From positions 10,872-74,871 of the forward strand of contig JBQTGW010000219.1 in NCBI GenBank assembly GCA_052390495.1: 64,000 nt of DNA. Direction: 5' to 3'. This DNA comes from GCA-003244245 sp052390495. Lineage in GTDB: Bacteria > Actinomycetota > Actinomycetes > Mycobacteriales > Pseudonocardiaceae. Positions 44,295-53,570 of this stretch are shown here, piece by piece (positions within the stretch are counted from its first letter, which is position 1; the number at the start of each line of letters is the position of its first letter). A model generated the notes under the pieces. That model saw nothing but the letters and a program-made list of their open reading frames with translations, was not told the DNA's origin and did no database searches. A program made the position numbers and the translations under genes.

Positions 44295-44750
44295 TTACCT
44301 ACCGCCAATCATATCGAGGACATCGAACACAGTGGTGTCGGGATAGGCACTGTAGAAATTTCCCACAGACCGAAGATCGCCAGCTCGGATATAATCCAGA
44401 AACTCCTGCCGATAGGTCTGTACTGGCAGCGGCGGAGCGTCCGCCACATGGACGAGGAGAGCATTGAAGATGTCACCGATTACATTGACGAAATCATTGA
44501 TGTACGTCTCGAAGTCACCATCGTATGTTGTGATCACCAGGAGCTGCTGGGCATCCTCAAGAAACGCGAATCTGGCGAAGTGCACGGTGCCGATCTCGTT
44601 GAGGGCAATGACGATCGGATTTTTATCGTCCGGGACGGACTGCAGTGTCTCGACAGCGTGGCGGAGTTCAGTCCAGGACTCCGTGCTCTTCGCTTTCATC
44701 ACCAACGTCAGTGGATTCTGGATCGGCTGCGACGGCAGTGGCTCGGTCAT
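44295..44750 (-). CDS. DyP-associated small protein
   Basis: A 151-residue soluble acidic protein: PIQNPLTLVMKAKS near the start, VIALNEIGTVHFARFAFLED, and LLVITTYDGDFETYINDFVN. The middle resembles a ferredoxin-like alpha/beta fold of the type used in Dabb/DyP dimers. Proteins like this commonly lie next to actinobacterial DyP genes. It may be a structural partner of the peroxidase; that is inference from context. Confidence 0.75.
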   Translation of the reverse strand: MTEPLPSQPIQNPLTLVMKAKSTESWTELRHAVETLQSVPDDKNPIVIALNEIGTVHFARFAFLEDAQQLLVITTYDGDFETYINDFVNVIGDIFNALLVHVADAPPLPVQTYRQEFLDYIRAGDLRSVGNFYSAYPDTTVFDVLDMIGGR

Positions 44751-44790
44751 GGCATCTCCATATTTTTCGTTGGTCTAACAGAGCGTCCAG

Positions 44791-45411
44791 TCAGGCTCCC
44801 AGCCCGATACCATGTTCATCGAGCCTGAGCCGCAACTGTTTCAGCGCCCGTGCACGGGTGGGGCCGATACCGCCCGGCGAGATTCCGGCGGTGCGGGCAA
44901 CCTCGATGTACGGGCAAGGATTGTCGGTGAACAGCGCCCGCAGGAGAGTCCGCCGCAGCGGCGGCAGTTCGGCCACCAGGCGCCACAGCGCCCGCTTCAG
45001 GTCGCCGTCGATGACCCGCTGCTCGGGGCCAACGCCGGGGTCGGCCACGTTGTCGGCCACCACATCCGCGAGGATCGGCGCGTGCTTGGCCTGCTGGCGC
45101 AGGATGTGCAGACACTCCCGGCGGGCGGTGGTGGCCAACCACCCGGCCAGCCGATCGGGGAACTGCACTCGGTGGGCGTTCTCCGCCAACCGCAGCCAGG
45201 TCATCTGCACTGCGTCAAGCACGTCGGCGTCCTGTAGTCGAAACGACCGCACCGTCGCGTAGACGACATTGCTGTACCGGCGCACGATCTCCTCCCAGGC
45301 GCCCGAGTCGCCGTGGCGTGCCCTGGACAGGAGGTCGTCGACGCTCCCCGGCGCGGGTGGCGCGTCGTCGTCTCGGGCGCTCTCCCGGTGGCACTGCTTC
45401 GTCACGATCAT
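44791..45411 (-). CDS. ECF-like RNA polymerase sigma factor
   Basis: A 206-residue sigma-70 family protein. Region 2: ARHGDSGAWEEIVRRYSNVVY, DVLDAVQMTWLRLAENAHRV and LAGWLATTARRECLHIL. Region 4 begins LPPLRRTLLRALF and has YIEVARTAGISPGGIGPTRARAL as the HTH. No anti-sigma gene adjoins. Placed 40 bases upstream of the DyP-associated gene, it may direct its own operon including the peroxidase. Confidence 0.88.
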   Translation of the reverse strand: MIVTKQCHRESARDDDAPPAPGSVDDLLSRARHGDSGAWEEIVRRYSNVVYATVRSFRLQDADVLDAVQMTWLRLAENAHRVQFPDRLAGWLATTARRECLHILRQQAKHAPILADVVADNVADPGVGPEQRVIDGDLKRALWRLVAELPPLRRTLLRALFTDNPCPYIEVARTAGISPGGIGPTRARALKQLRLRLDEHGIGLGA

Positions 45412-45579
45412 GCCAACTCCTCCCCGTGATGTACATTGCTAACCAAATATACGTAGTACGTAACACGTAACACGTACGATGGCAGGGATCGCCTGGAGTT
45501 GCTATCACCCTATCGGGTGTAAGTGTACGTTGTACGTGTGCTGCCGCGTCTCTAGCAGCGAGCTAGGAAAGGATCACTG
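45412..45579. promoter_or_regulatory. Divergent promoter region with ACGTA-rich operator candidates
   Basis: Two clusters of TACGT/ACGTG elements flank the middle: 45450-45478 (ACGTAGTACGTAACACGTAA continuing CACGTACG) and 45523-45540 (GTGTACGTTGTACGTGTG). CACGTAC at 45471-45477 pairs with GTACGTG at 45532-45538. This is the likely binding region of the adjacent TetR protein, shared with the divergent sigma gene. Confidence 0.5.
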
Positions 45580-46326
45580 TTGACCGACCAGCCGAACGCC
45601 TCTCGTACCCGCAGCGACCGATCGACCTGGGTCGGGGTCGACCCCAGCGAGGACGCCACGCGGCCGCCGCCACTGACCCGACCCCGGATCGTGCGTGCTG
45701 CGCTGCGCCTCGTCGACGACCGGGACCTCGCCGCTCTGACCATGCGAGCGCTGGCCACCGAGCTCAAGGTCTCGCCGATGGCCCTGTACAACCACGTGCA
45801 CGACAAGGAAGAGTTGCTCGACCTCATGCTCGACCTCGTCCTGGGCGAGGTCGACCGCTCAGCCACCGAAGGGGACTGGCTGGCCCAGTTACGGGCCCTG
45901 GTGTGCAGCTTCCATCAGGCGTTGTCCGCTCATCAACAACTGGCCCAGGTTTACAGCACGCGGATAAGGCTCGGACCCAACGGTCTATCGATCATGGAAC
46001 GGTTTGTCGGGCTTCTTCTCCAAGCCGGCTTCTCCCGGCGTGACGCCGCCGACGCCCTGTTAGTCTTCTTCACCTTCACCGTTGGCATCCACCAAATGGG
46101 TAGCATCGCGCCCTTCCCCGGTGCTGCACCCCAGGATGAGGCCGAGTACTACCTAGCACTGCCCCGCGAGCAGATCCCCGCCATCCTGGCCGTGAGTCCC
46201 CACCTCGGTGGTGCGCACCAGCCGGGCGTCTTCGAGTACGGCCTCGACACGCTGCTCACCGGTCTGCACAACAAACTCCAGACCGGCGAGGCCCAGCGGG
46301 AAGATAGGCAAGATGACACGTCATGA
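45580..46326 (+). CDS. TetR/AcrR family transcriptional regulator
   Basis: A 248-residue regulator from TTG 45580 (AGGAAAGGA upstream). The HTH region is TRPRIVRAALRLVDDRDLAALTMRALATELKVSPMALYNHVHDKEELL, recognisable in the segment MRALATELKVSPMALYNHV. The C-terminal domain is TetR_C_1-like (ligand-binding, with VFFTFTVGIHQMGS). It ends 13 bases before the stop of narI on the other strand. Confidence 0.9.
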   Translation: MTDQPNASRTRSDRSTWVGVDPSEDATRPPPLTRPRIVRAALRLVDDRDLAALTMRALATELKVSPMALYNHVHDKEELLDLMLDLVLGEVDRSATEGDWLAQLRALVCSFHQALSAHQQLAQVYSTRIRLGPNGLSIMERFVGLLLQAGFSRRDAADALLVFFTFTVGIHQMGSIAPFPGAAPQDEAEYYLALPREQIPAILAVSPHLGGAHQPGVFEYGLDTLLTGLHNKLQTGEAQREDRQDDTS

Positions 46327-46338
46327 GTGCACCACCCG

Positions 46339-47076
46339 CTATCGGCGTGAGCCAGACGATGCAGGCTGCTCCCAGGCCCGCGCGTAGCGGCGCGCACCAG
46401 GCTGGGTGTCCCGGCTGCGATAGACCACATACGGGCGTGTCAGGTAGCCCAGCGGTGCACTGAACACGTGCACCAGGCGGGTGTAAGGCCAGATTGCCAG
46501 CAGGGCCAGCACGACGAGGTTGTGCAGCTGGAAGCTGATCGGGATACCGACCATCAGTTCCGGTTGCGGATGAATCGTGAACAGGCTGCGGAACCACGGC
46601 GACACCGTCTCGCGGTAGTTGTAACCGCCACCGATCAGATTGCTGCCAACGGTATTGAGCATCCCGGTGCCGATCGCGGCGGTCAGGAGCAGGTACATGA
46701 CCTTGTCATTGACGGTGGTGGCCTGGCGGACCGCCACCACGGTGAACCGCCGGTAGAGCAGGATTGCCAGTCCGACGACCGTGGCCAGGCCAGACAACGT
46801 GCCGAAGGACACCGACATTAAGTGGTAGGCAGAATCGGACACGCCGAGCGCCGCGGTCCAGCTCGCGGGAATCATGATTCCGAGCACGTGCCCAAAGAGC
46901 ACCGCCAGCAGCCCGAAGTGGAACAACGGGCCACCCAGCCGCAGCAACCTGCTCTCGTGAAGTTGGGAGGACCGGGTGGTCCAGCCGAACTGGTCGTGGC
47001 GGTATCGCCAGATGTGGCCGACTACAAATGAGGTGAACGCCACGTATGGCACGGTCATCCACAGCAAGGTGGTCAT
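46339..47076 (-). CDS. narI: Respiratory nitrate reductase gamma subunit NarI
   Basis: Cytochrome b subunit (245 residues) that oxidises menaquinol and passes electrons to NarH. Five membrane segments; heme-ligand His residues are seen in FGLLAVLFGHVLGIM and VFSAPLGY region with TRLVHVF. Starts within the narJ stop (four-base overlap). Last gene of narGHJI. Confidence 0.95.
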   Translation of the reverse strand: MTTLLWMTVPYVAFTSFVVGHIWRYRHDQFGWTTRSSQLHESRLLRLGGPLFHFGLLAVLFGHVLGIMIPASWTAALGVSDSAYHLMSVSFGTLSGLATVVGLAILLYRRFTVVAVRQATTVNDKVMYLLLTAAIGTGMLNTVGSNLIGGGYNYRETVSPWFRSLFTIHPQPELMVGIPISFQLHNLVVLALLAIWPYTRLVHVFSAPLGYLTRPYVVYRSRDTQPGARRYARAWEQPASSGSRR

Positions 47077-47777
47077 CGGCGTCCGCCCATCATCGTCGGG
47101 TCCATCGCGAACGGCTCCAGGCCCACTTCCTCATCAGGCGGCCCCTGCGCGGCCAGTTCGGCTATCCGACGCCGGTCGGCGGTACCCAGCGCCGGCAGAG
47201 TGGCACACACCGCGTCGAGCACAGCCAGATAGGGCGACCCACACTCCTGCAGGGAGAGCCTCAGCAATTCCATGACCGGTCGATGCTCGACCAGCAGCCG
47301 TCGACCGGCCTGTGGGTCGACAGTCGCCGCGAACTCCAGCACCACCGCCAGATGGTCAGGCAGCTCGTGCTCACCCAACGTGACACCCGCGCTGCGATAG
47401 GCGTGCTTGAACCGCAGCAATGCCATGCCACGTTTGCGAGTGTCCCCGAAGGCGTAATAGCTCAGATGCAGGCAATTACGACGTCGCAGGTCAAAGGTCT
47501 CCACATAGTGCGCGGCCAACTCCATCGGCGGAGTGTGGCGCACGTGGTGTACGAACGACACCAGTATCGGGCCCGCTGGCGCGGGCAGCGCTGCGGCCCC
47601 CGCGTGCAGCTCGTCGAGCATGTCCATGGTCTGCTGGGTCGGGTAGTCCAGCAGCAACGCGGCGATCCGCCACACCAGACACAGATCCCGCTCGGCACGC
47701 TCTTCGGAAATACTTGGGCGATGACCTTCATCGGTGGGTGCCTCGGGCTTTCGGCGGCCCAGCCAGGCCGGGCTCAT
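47073..47777 (-). CDS. narJ: Nitrate reductase molybdenum cofactor assembly chaperone NarJ
   Basis: TorD-family chaperone (234 residues) needed to insert Mo cofactor into NarG. Helical protein with VWRIAALLLDYPTQQTMDML, ELAAHYVETFDLRRRNCLHLSYY and GELPDHLAVVLEFAA-like LGEHELPDHLAVVLEFA. Coupled to narH by a four-base overlap. Confidence 0.94.
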   Translation of the reverse strand: MSPAWLGRRKPEAPTDEGHRPSISEERAERDLCLVWRIAALLLDYPTQQTMDMLDELHAGAAALPAPAGPILVSFVHHVRHTPPMELAAHYVETFDLRRRNCLHLSYYAFGDTRKRGMALLRFKHAYRSAGVTLGEHELPDHLAVVLEFAATVDPQAGRRLLVEHRPVMELLRLSLQECGSPYLAVLDAVCATLPALGTADRRRIAELAAQGPPDEEVGLEPFAMDPTMMGGRR

Positions 47778-49483
47778 CGGGTGGGCTCCGCCGCGTGCTC
47801 TGGGTCGGGCACTGCGTCCAATGTACCGTTACTATTCTGGGCTTCGTTGCTACTCTGGGTGCCGTTACCATTTTGGGCGCTGGGAAAGAGGCCGTTCGTA
47901 CGCTTGCCATCCCAGTTGAGCAGGTTGATCCGACTTCCTTTGTCCGCGGGCGCCGCTGCACCGTTACCGTCGGCCGGCTGCTGCGTCAGGTGGAACTTGT
48001 CGTCCATGACATCGAAGGCGGTCATACCCGGCCCGCCGTCGGAGTCCAGGCTGCACCCGGTGGCCAGGGCGTCCAGCCGGTGCGCGTCCGAGCCGGCTGC
48101 GCTGGGGATGACGTAGCGCTCGTCGTACTTCGCGATGGCCAGCAGCCGGTACATCGCCTCGATCTCAGCCGGCGTCAGACGCACCGCCTCGGCGATCTCC
48201 GGTCGCAGCTGCTCCCCGAGGTTGACCCGCCGCATGTGCGCGCGCATAGCGGCCAACCGCTGCAGGGCAGCGCGCACCGGCCCGACATCGCCTGCGGTGA
48301 ACAGCTCGGCCAGGTACTCCACCGGGATACGCAGCGCATCGATCGCGCCGAACAGATTGTCGGCGTCCTCGCCGTCATGTCCGGTGCTCGCCAGCACGTC
48401 CACCACCGGGGACAGTGGTGGTATGTACCAGACCATCGGCATGGTTCGGTACTCCGGATGCAGCGGCAGCGCCACCTGGTATTCCACAATCAACTTGTAG
48501 ATCGGAGAAGCCTGCGCGGCCTCGATCCACTCCTGGGAGATACCGGTTCGCTCGGCCTCGGCCACCACGCGCGGGTCGTGCGGGTTGAGGAAAACGCCCA
48601 GCTGCGACGGGTAGAGGTCCTTCTCGTCGCGCACGGAAGCCGCGGCCAGCACCGCGTCCGGGTCGTAGAGCACCACTCCGATGTAGCGCAGCCGCCCAAC
48701 GCAGGTTTCCGAACAGACCGTGGGCATGCCCACCTCCACTCGCGGGTAACAAAACGTGCACTTCTCCGCTTTGCCGGTCTTGTGGTTGAAGTAGATCTTC
48801 TTGTAAGGGCACCCCGTGACACACTGCCGCCACCCGCGGCAGCGATCCTGGTCGACCAGCACGATGCCGTCCTCACTGCGCTTGTAGATCGCGCCGGACG
48901 GGCAGGACGCCGCACAGGACGGGTTGAGGCAGTGCTCACAGATCCGCGGCAAGTAGAACATGAAGGTCTGTTCGAACTCCAGCTTCACCTTGTCGGACAA
49001 CTTGGCCAGCAATGGGTCGCGCCCGATCTGCTCGGGGCCGCCGCCCAGGTCGTCGTCCCAGTTGGCGCCCCAGGTGATTGCGGTGTCTTCGCCGGTGATC
49101 AGTGACTTGGGCCGGGCCACCGGTGTGGTGTCCGACGGCGGTGCGGTCAACAGGTTGTCGTAGTCGTAGGTCCACGGTTCGTAGTAGTCAGCCACTTTCG
49201 GTAGTTCGGGGTTGGCGAAGATGTTCAGCAGCCGCTTGAGCCGCGAACCCGAGCGCAAGGTGAGCCGACCGCGCTTGGTCAGCGTCCAGCCACCCTTCCA
49301 CCGCTGTTGATCCTGGTACTGCCGCGGATACCCCTGCCCGGGTCTGGTCTCCACATTGTTGAACCACACGTACTCGACGCCACCACGGTTGGTCCAGGCC
49401 TGTTTGCAGGTGACGCTGCAGGTGTGGCAGCCGATGCATTTGTCCAGGTTCATCACCATGGCCAGCTGTGCCATGACTCTCAT
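47774..49483 (-). CDS. narH: Respiratory nitrate reductase beta subunit NarH
   Basis: Iron-sulfur subunit (569 residues) linking NarI heme to NarG. Cluster-binding Cys groups are all present: CIGCHTCSVTCKQAW, CEHCLNPSCAASCPSGA, CRGWRQCVTGCPYKK (Trp in the position that makes a 3Fe-4S cluster) and CTFCYPRVEVGMPTVCSETC. The C-terminal ~70 residues are a low-complexity NGNGTQSSNEAQNSN-type tail not seen in E. coli NarH. Confidence 0.96.
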   Translation of the reverse strand: MRVMAQLAMVMNLDKCIGCHTCSVTCKQAWTNRGGVEYVWFNNVETRPGQGYPRQYQDQQRWKGGWTLTKRGRLTLRSGSRLKRLLNIFANPELPKVADYYEPWTYDYDNLLTAPPSDTTPVARPKSLITGEDTAITWGANWDDDLGGGPEQIGRDPLLAKLSDKVKLEFEQTFMFYLPRICEHCLNPSCAASCPSGAIYKRSEDGIVLVDQDRCRGWRQCVTGCPYKKIYFNHKTGKAEKCTFCYPRVEVGMPTVCSETCVGRLRYIGVVLYDPDAVLAAASVRDEKDLYPSQLGVFLNPHDPRVVAEAERTGISQEWIEAAQASPIYKLIVEYQVALPLHPEYRTMPMVWYIPPLSPVVDVLASTGHDGEDADNLFGAIDALRIPVEYLAELFTAGDVGPVRAALQRLAAMRAHMRRVNLGEQLRPEIAEAVRLTPAEIEAMYRLLAIAKYDERYVIPSAAGSDAHRLDALATGCSLDSDGGPGMTAFDVMDDKFHLTQQPADGNGAAAPADKGSRINLLNWDGKRTNGLFPSAQNGNGTQSSNEAQNSNGTLDAVPDPEHAAEPTR

Positions 49484-52400
49484 CAGTAGGTCACCTCCTG
49501 GCTGCGACGGCGGATAGTCGTGACTTCATCGCGCTGGTTACCCGTCGGGCCGTGGTAGTTCATCCCGAATGACTGCTGGGCATAGCCACCGATCAGGTGC
49601 GAGGGTTTGATCATCAATCGGGTAAGTGCGTTGTGAATGCCACCGCGCTTGCCGGTCTTCTCGGTGCGGGGCACACCCACGGTGCGTTCCTGGGCGTGGT
49701 ACATGAACACGGTGCCCTCGGGCATTCGATGGCTGACGATCACCCGCGCGACCACCACCCCGTTGCGGTTGACCGCCTCGATCCACTCGTTGTCCACCAC
49801 GCCGATCTTGGCGGCGTCCACATCGGACATCCAGATGCACTGCCCCCCGCGGGAGAGCGTGAGCATGTGCAGGTTGTCCTGGTAGGTGGAGTGAATGGAC
49901 CACTTCGAGTGCGGAGTGAGGTAGCGGACAGTAACCGACTTGTGTCCGTTGACCCCGTCGTTCGCGCCGACCCCTGGTTCACCGAACAATGCGGTCATGT
50001 CCAAGGGCGGCCGGAAGATCGGCATCTGCTCACCGAGCTCGGACATCCAGTCATGGTCGAGATAGAAATGCTGTCGGCCGGTCAGGGTGTGCCACGGCTT
50101 GAGCCGTTCGGTGTTGATGGTGAACGGAGCGTAACGACGGCCACCTGCTTCGCTGCCCGACCACTCCGGCGACGTGATCACCGCCACCGGCCGCGCTTGG
50201 GTGTCGGCAAAGGTGATCCGCTTACCCTCGCTCTCCGCGGCGAGGTCCGCGAGCTTGGTGCCGGTACGCAGCTCCAGCGCTCGGAAACCCTCAGTGGCCA
50301 GCCGGCCGTTCGTGGTGCCGGACAGCGCAAGGACTGCTTCGGCCGCATGGACGTCCTTGGCCAGTGACGGCCGCCCAGCGGCCCTCCCGGAGACAATCGC
50401 ACCGTTGGCCGCCCTGAGGTAGTCGACCTCGGCATCCGGGTGGAAGGTGACACCCTTGGTGGTCAGGCCCAGGCGCTCCACCAACGGCCCGAGGGCGGCC
50501 ATCTTCTCCCCGACCGCCGGGTAGTCACGCTCCACCACGACGAGCCGTGGCATGGTCTTGCCGGGTATTGGCTCGCACTCCCCCGCTTTCCAGTCCAGCA
50601 CGCGGCCACCGGGCTGCCCGCAGGCGTCGGCGGTGTCGTGCAGCAACGGCACGGCAACGATGTCCTTGCGCACACCGAGGTGCTTTTCCGCCAGCCAGGA
50701 GAACCCGCGGGCGATCCGGTGGAACGCCTCGAAGTCGGTCTTGGTCTCCCACGGCGGGGAGATCGCGGGCGAGAAGGAGTGCACGTAAGGGTGCATGTCG
50801 GTGCTGGAAAGGTCGTGCTTCTCGTACCAGGTGGCCGCGGGTAGCACCACGTCGGAGAACAGCGTGGTGCTGGTCATCCGGAAGTCCAGCGACAACAACA
50901 GGTCGAGCTTGCCGACCGGAGCCTCGTCCCGCCAGGTGACCTCGACCGGCCGCACCCCGTCGTGGTCGCTGGCCTGCAGGTTGGAGTCGGTACCCAGCAG
51001 GTGGCGCAGGAAGTACTCGTTGCCCTTGGCCGAGGAGCCCAGCAGGTTGGCCCGCCACACGGTCAGGCAACGCGGGAAGTTCTCCGGCGCGTCCGGGTCC
51101 TCGCAGGCGAACCGCAGGTGCCCGGTGGACAACCCGTCAACGACGTGTGCTGCGGCGTCCTTGCCGAGGCGTTCGGCTTCGTCGGCCAGGTCCAGCGGGT
51201 TTCGGTTGAACGTCGGGTAGCTGGGCATCCAGCCCAGCCTGCTGGCCAGCGCGATGTTGTCCGCCGCGGTCCGCCCGGCGAAGTGCCCTTGCGCCAGTGG
51301 TGAGGCCATCGCCTCGGCGGTGAACGGGTCGTAGCGCCACTGGTCGGTGGCCAGATACCAGTACACGGTGCCCTGCATCTGGCGTGGCGGTCGCTGCCAG
51401 TCCAGGCCGAAGGCCAGCGTCGCCCAGCCGGTGACCGGGCGGACCTTCTCCTGCCCGACGTAGTGCGCCCAGCCGCCGCCGTTGACCCCCTGGCAACCGG
51501 TGAGCATCACCAGCGTCAAGAACGACCGGTAGATCAGGTCGGAGTGGAACCAGTGGTTGGTGCCCGCCCCCATCAGGATCATGGACCGCCCGCCCGAGCG
51601 CTCGGCGTTGTCGGCGAACTCACGGCCGACCCGTGCCGCGGCGGCGGCAGGTACCCCGGTGATCTGCTCCTGCCAGGCAGGCGTGTACGGCGCTGTGGCG
51701 TCGTCGTAGCCGGTGGGCCACTCCCCCGGCAAGCCCGGCCTTGGCACGGCGTACTGGGCCAGCAGCAGGTCGAACACCGTGGTGACCAGCTTGCCTGCGA
51801 CCGTCCGGGTCGGTACCCCGCGGCGCAGCACACCGGGTTCGCTGGTGTCGAACCGTGGGAGTGCGATCTCAGCAACATCGCTGACATCACTGCCGTACAC
51901 GGTCAGCAGCGGGTCTACGCCGTCCAGGTCGAGGTTCCAGTGACCTTGCCCAGAGCCGGTGAACCGGTGGCCCAGCGAGCCGTTGGGCACCACCGGTTCC
52001 CCGCTACCCCCGTCCAGCAGCACGGTCCTGGACTGCGCGCCCTCGGTGGTGTCACCCAGATCGGCGGCGGTGAGGAACTTGCCTGCAACGTATGTCTCAC
52101 CCCGCTTCTCGAGGGTGACCAGGAACGGGAGATCGGTGTAGCGCTTGACGTAGTCGGTGAACCGGGGCGTTTGCCGGTCGACGAAGAACTCCTTGAGGAT
52201 CACGTGACCCATCGACATGGCCAGCGCGGCATCGGTGCCCGGCCGCGCCGGCAACCACTCGTCGGCGAACTTCGTGTGGTCGCCGTAGTCCGGTGACACG
52301 ACGATCACCTTCTGACCCCGGTAGCGGGCCTCGGTCATGTAGTGCGCGTCCGGGGTGCGGGTGACCGGGACGTTGGAGCCCCACATGATCAGGTAACCGG

Positions 52401-53247
52401 CGTCGAACCAGTCCGCGGACTCGGGCACGTCGGTCTGGTCGCCGAACACCTGCGGGGAGGCCACCGGCAGGTCGGCGTACCAGTCGTAGAACGACAGCAT
52501 CGCCCCGCCGATCAGCGAGATGAACCGGGCGCCCGCGGCGTGGCTGACCATCGACATCGCCGGGATCGGCGAGAACCCGGCTACCCGGTCCGGACCATGC
52601 TGCTTGATCGTGTGCACATGGGCGGCCGCGACGATCTCGACGGCCTCCCACCACTCGGCTCTGACGAACCCGCCCATGCCGCGCGCGGCCTTGTAGCGGC
52701 GGGCCTTCTCGGGATCATCGACCAGATCGGCCCAGGCCAGCACGGGGTCCTTGAGCCGTTGCTTGGCCTCCCGGTACAGCTGGAGCAGTGCCCCGCGCAC
52801 ATACGGGTAGCGCACCCTGGCCGGTGAGTAGGTGTACCAGGAGAACGAGGCGCCGCGCGGGCAGCCGCGGGGCTCGTACTCCGGCTTGTCGGGGCCGATC
52901 GACGGGTAGTCGGTCTGTTGCGCCTCCCAGGTGATGATCCCGTCCTTGACGTAGACCTTCCATGAGCACGAACCGGTGCAGTTCACGCCGTGGGTCGAAC
53001 GCACCACCTTGTCGTAGGCCCAGCGGTCCCGGTAGAAGACGTCGGCGGACCGGCCGCCGATCTGGTGCAGGGTCCGGAGGTCGGCCGAAGCTTCGCCGCG
53101 CTGGAAATGCCTGCCAACACGCAGCAGGGAATCTGTGAAGCTGGTGTCCATGCCAGCACTGCCGACACTTGCGCCGTTATTGAGGGTATGGGACACGCAC
53201 GTCACCTCTCCGGGGTATTCATTGACGTTCACGGGCGGCCAACTCAT
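49483..53247 (-). CDS. narG: Respiratory nitrate reductase alpha subunit NarG
   Basis: Catalytic Mo-bisMGD subunit, 1254 residues in the longest form. The FS0 cluster region is THGVNCTGSCSWKVYVKDGI (His plus Cys ligands), followed by WEAQQTDYPS and DLPVASPQVFGDQTDVPES near the Mo site. The first ~30 residues before MDTSFTDSLLRVG are unconserved; ATG 53151 is an equally plausible start. No Tat signal, so the enzyme faces the cytoplasm. One-base overlap with narH. Confidence 0.96.
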   Translation of the reverse strand: MSWPPVNVNEYPGEVTCVSHTLNNGASVGSAGMDTSFTDSLLRVGRHFQRGEASADLRTLHQIGGRSADVFYRDRWAYDKVVRSTHGVNCTGSCSWKVYVKDGIITWEAQQTDYPSIGPDKPEYEPRGCPRGASFSWYTYSPARVRYPYVRGALLQLYREAKQRLKDPVLAWADLVDDPEKARRYKAARGMGGFVRAEWWEAVEIVAAAHVHTIKQHGPDRVAGFSPIPAMSMVSHAAGARFISLIGGAMLSFYDWYADLPVASPQVFGDQTDVPESADWFDAGYLIMWGSNVPVTRTPDAHYMTEARYRGQKVIVVSPDYGDHTKFADEWLPARPGTDAALAMSMGHVILKEFFVDRQTPRFTDYVKRYTDLPFLVTLEKRGETYVAGKFLTAADLGDTTEGAQSRTVLLDGGSGEPVVPNGSLGHRFTGSGQGHWNLDLDGVDPLLTVYGSDVSDVAEIALPRFDTSEPGVLRRGVPTRTVAGKLVTTVFDLLLAQYAVPRPGLPGEWPTGYDDATAPYTPAWQEQITGVPAAAAARVGREFADNAERSGGRSMILMGAGTNHWFHSDLIYRSFLTLVMLTGCQGVNGGGWAHYVGQEKVRPVTGWATLAFGLDWQRPPRQMQGTVYWYLATDQWRYDPFTAEAMASPLAQGHFAGRTAADNIALASRLGWMPSYPTFNRNPLDLADEAERLGKDAAAHVVDGLSTGHLRFACEDPDAPENFPRCLTVWRANLLGSSAKGNEYFLRHLLGTDSNLQASDHDGVRPVEVTWRDEAPVGKLDLLLSLDFRMTSTTLFSDVVLPAATWYEKHDLSSTDMHPYVHSFSPAISPPWETKTDFEAFHRIARGFSWLAEKHLGVRKDIVAVPLLHDTADACGQPGGRVLDWKAGECEPIPGKTMPRLVVVERDYPAVGEKMAALGPLVERLGLTTKGVTFHPDAEVDYLRAANGAIVSGRAAGRPSLAKDVHAAEAVLALSGTTNGRLATEGFRALELRTGTKLADLAAESEGKRITFADTQARPVAVITSPEWSGSEAGGRRYAPFTINTERLKPWHTLTGRQHFYLDHDWMSELGEQMPIFRPPLDMTALFGEPGVGANDGVNGHKSVTVRYLTPHSKWSIHSTYQDNLHMLTLSRGGQCIWMSDVDAAKIGVVDNEWIEAVNRNGVVVARVIVSHRMPEGTVFMYHAQERTVGVPRTEKTGKRGGIHNALTRLMIKPSHLIGGYAQQSFGMNYHGPTGNQRDEVTTIRRRSQEVTY

Positions 53248-53570
53248 CTACTCTCAGTGGCCCTTCGATGCCCGTCAAGAAGGGCCACTAATACTCACAA
53301 CATCCCCAGGATGATGGTGCGGTGTGCGTAACATGTCGTTGACATTCCAGGCCGATCACGCAGCGTCTGGCCAGCCGCCAGCCTGCAACAACGTCTTCAC
53401 TCGCCGAAGCACTCATGCTTCAGAGGATGCGTGGGGCGAGTGTCGTTCAAAAGCCTTACATCACAAGTTTCCAGGCAGTTTACATGCCGTAACCTATCAG
53501 TTACCTGACGCAAATGGCACCATTACGACTGCTGATATGTTGAACTTAGTAGTCAGCCATGTACACGCAG
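53248..53570. promoter_or_regulatory. narG upstream region with inverted repeats
   Basis: About 320 AT-richer bases without a gene. A perfect inverted repeat GTAAC-N6-GTTAC lies at 53489-53504, and a similar GTAAC-N6-TTGAC at 53328-53343. The spacing resembles GlnR-type half sites in actinomycetes, so nitrogen or nitrate control of narGHJI is a possibility. A 97-codon rightward frame here has no coding character. Confidence 0.45.

Noticed and set aside
43905..44828. 307-codon rightward open frame over the DyP operon
   Set aside because: Antisense to DyP and its partner, no recognisable protein features.
47420..49105. 561-codon rightward open frame
   Set aside because: Antisense to narJ and narH, whose motifs are unmistakable.
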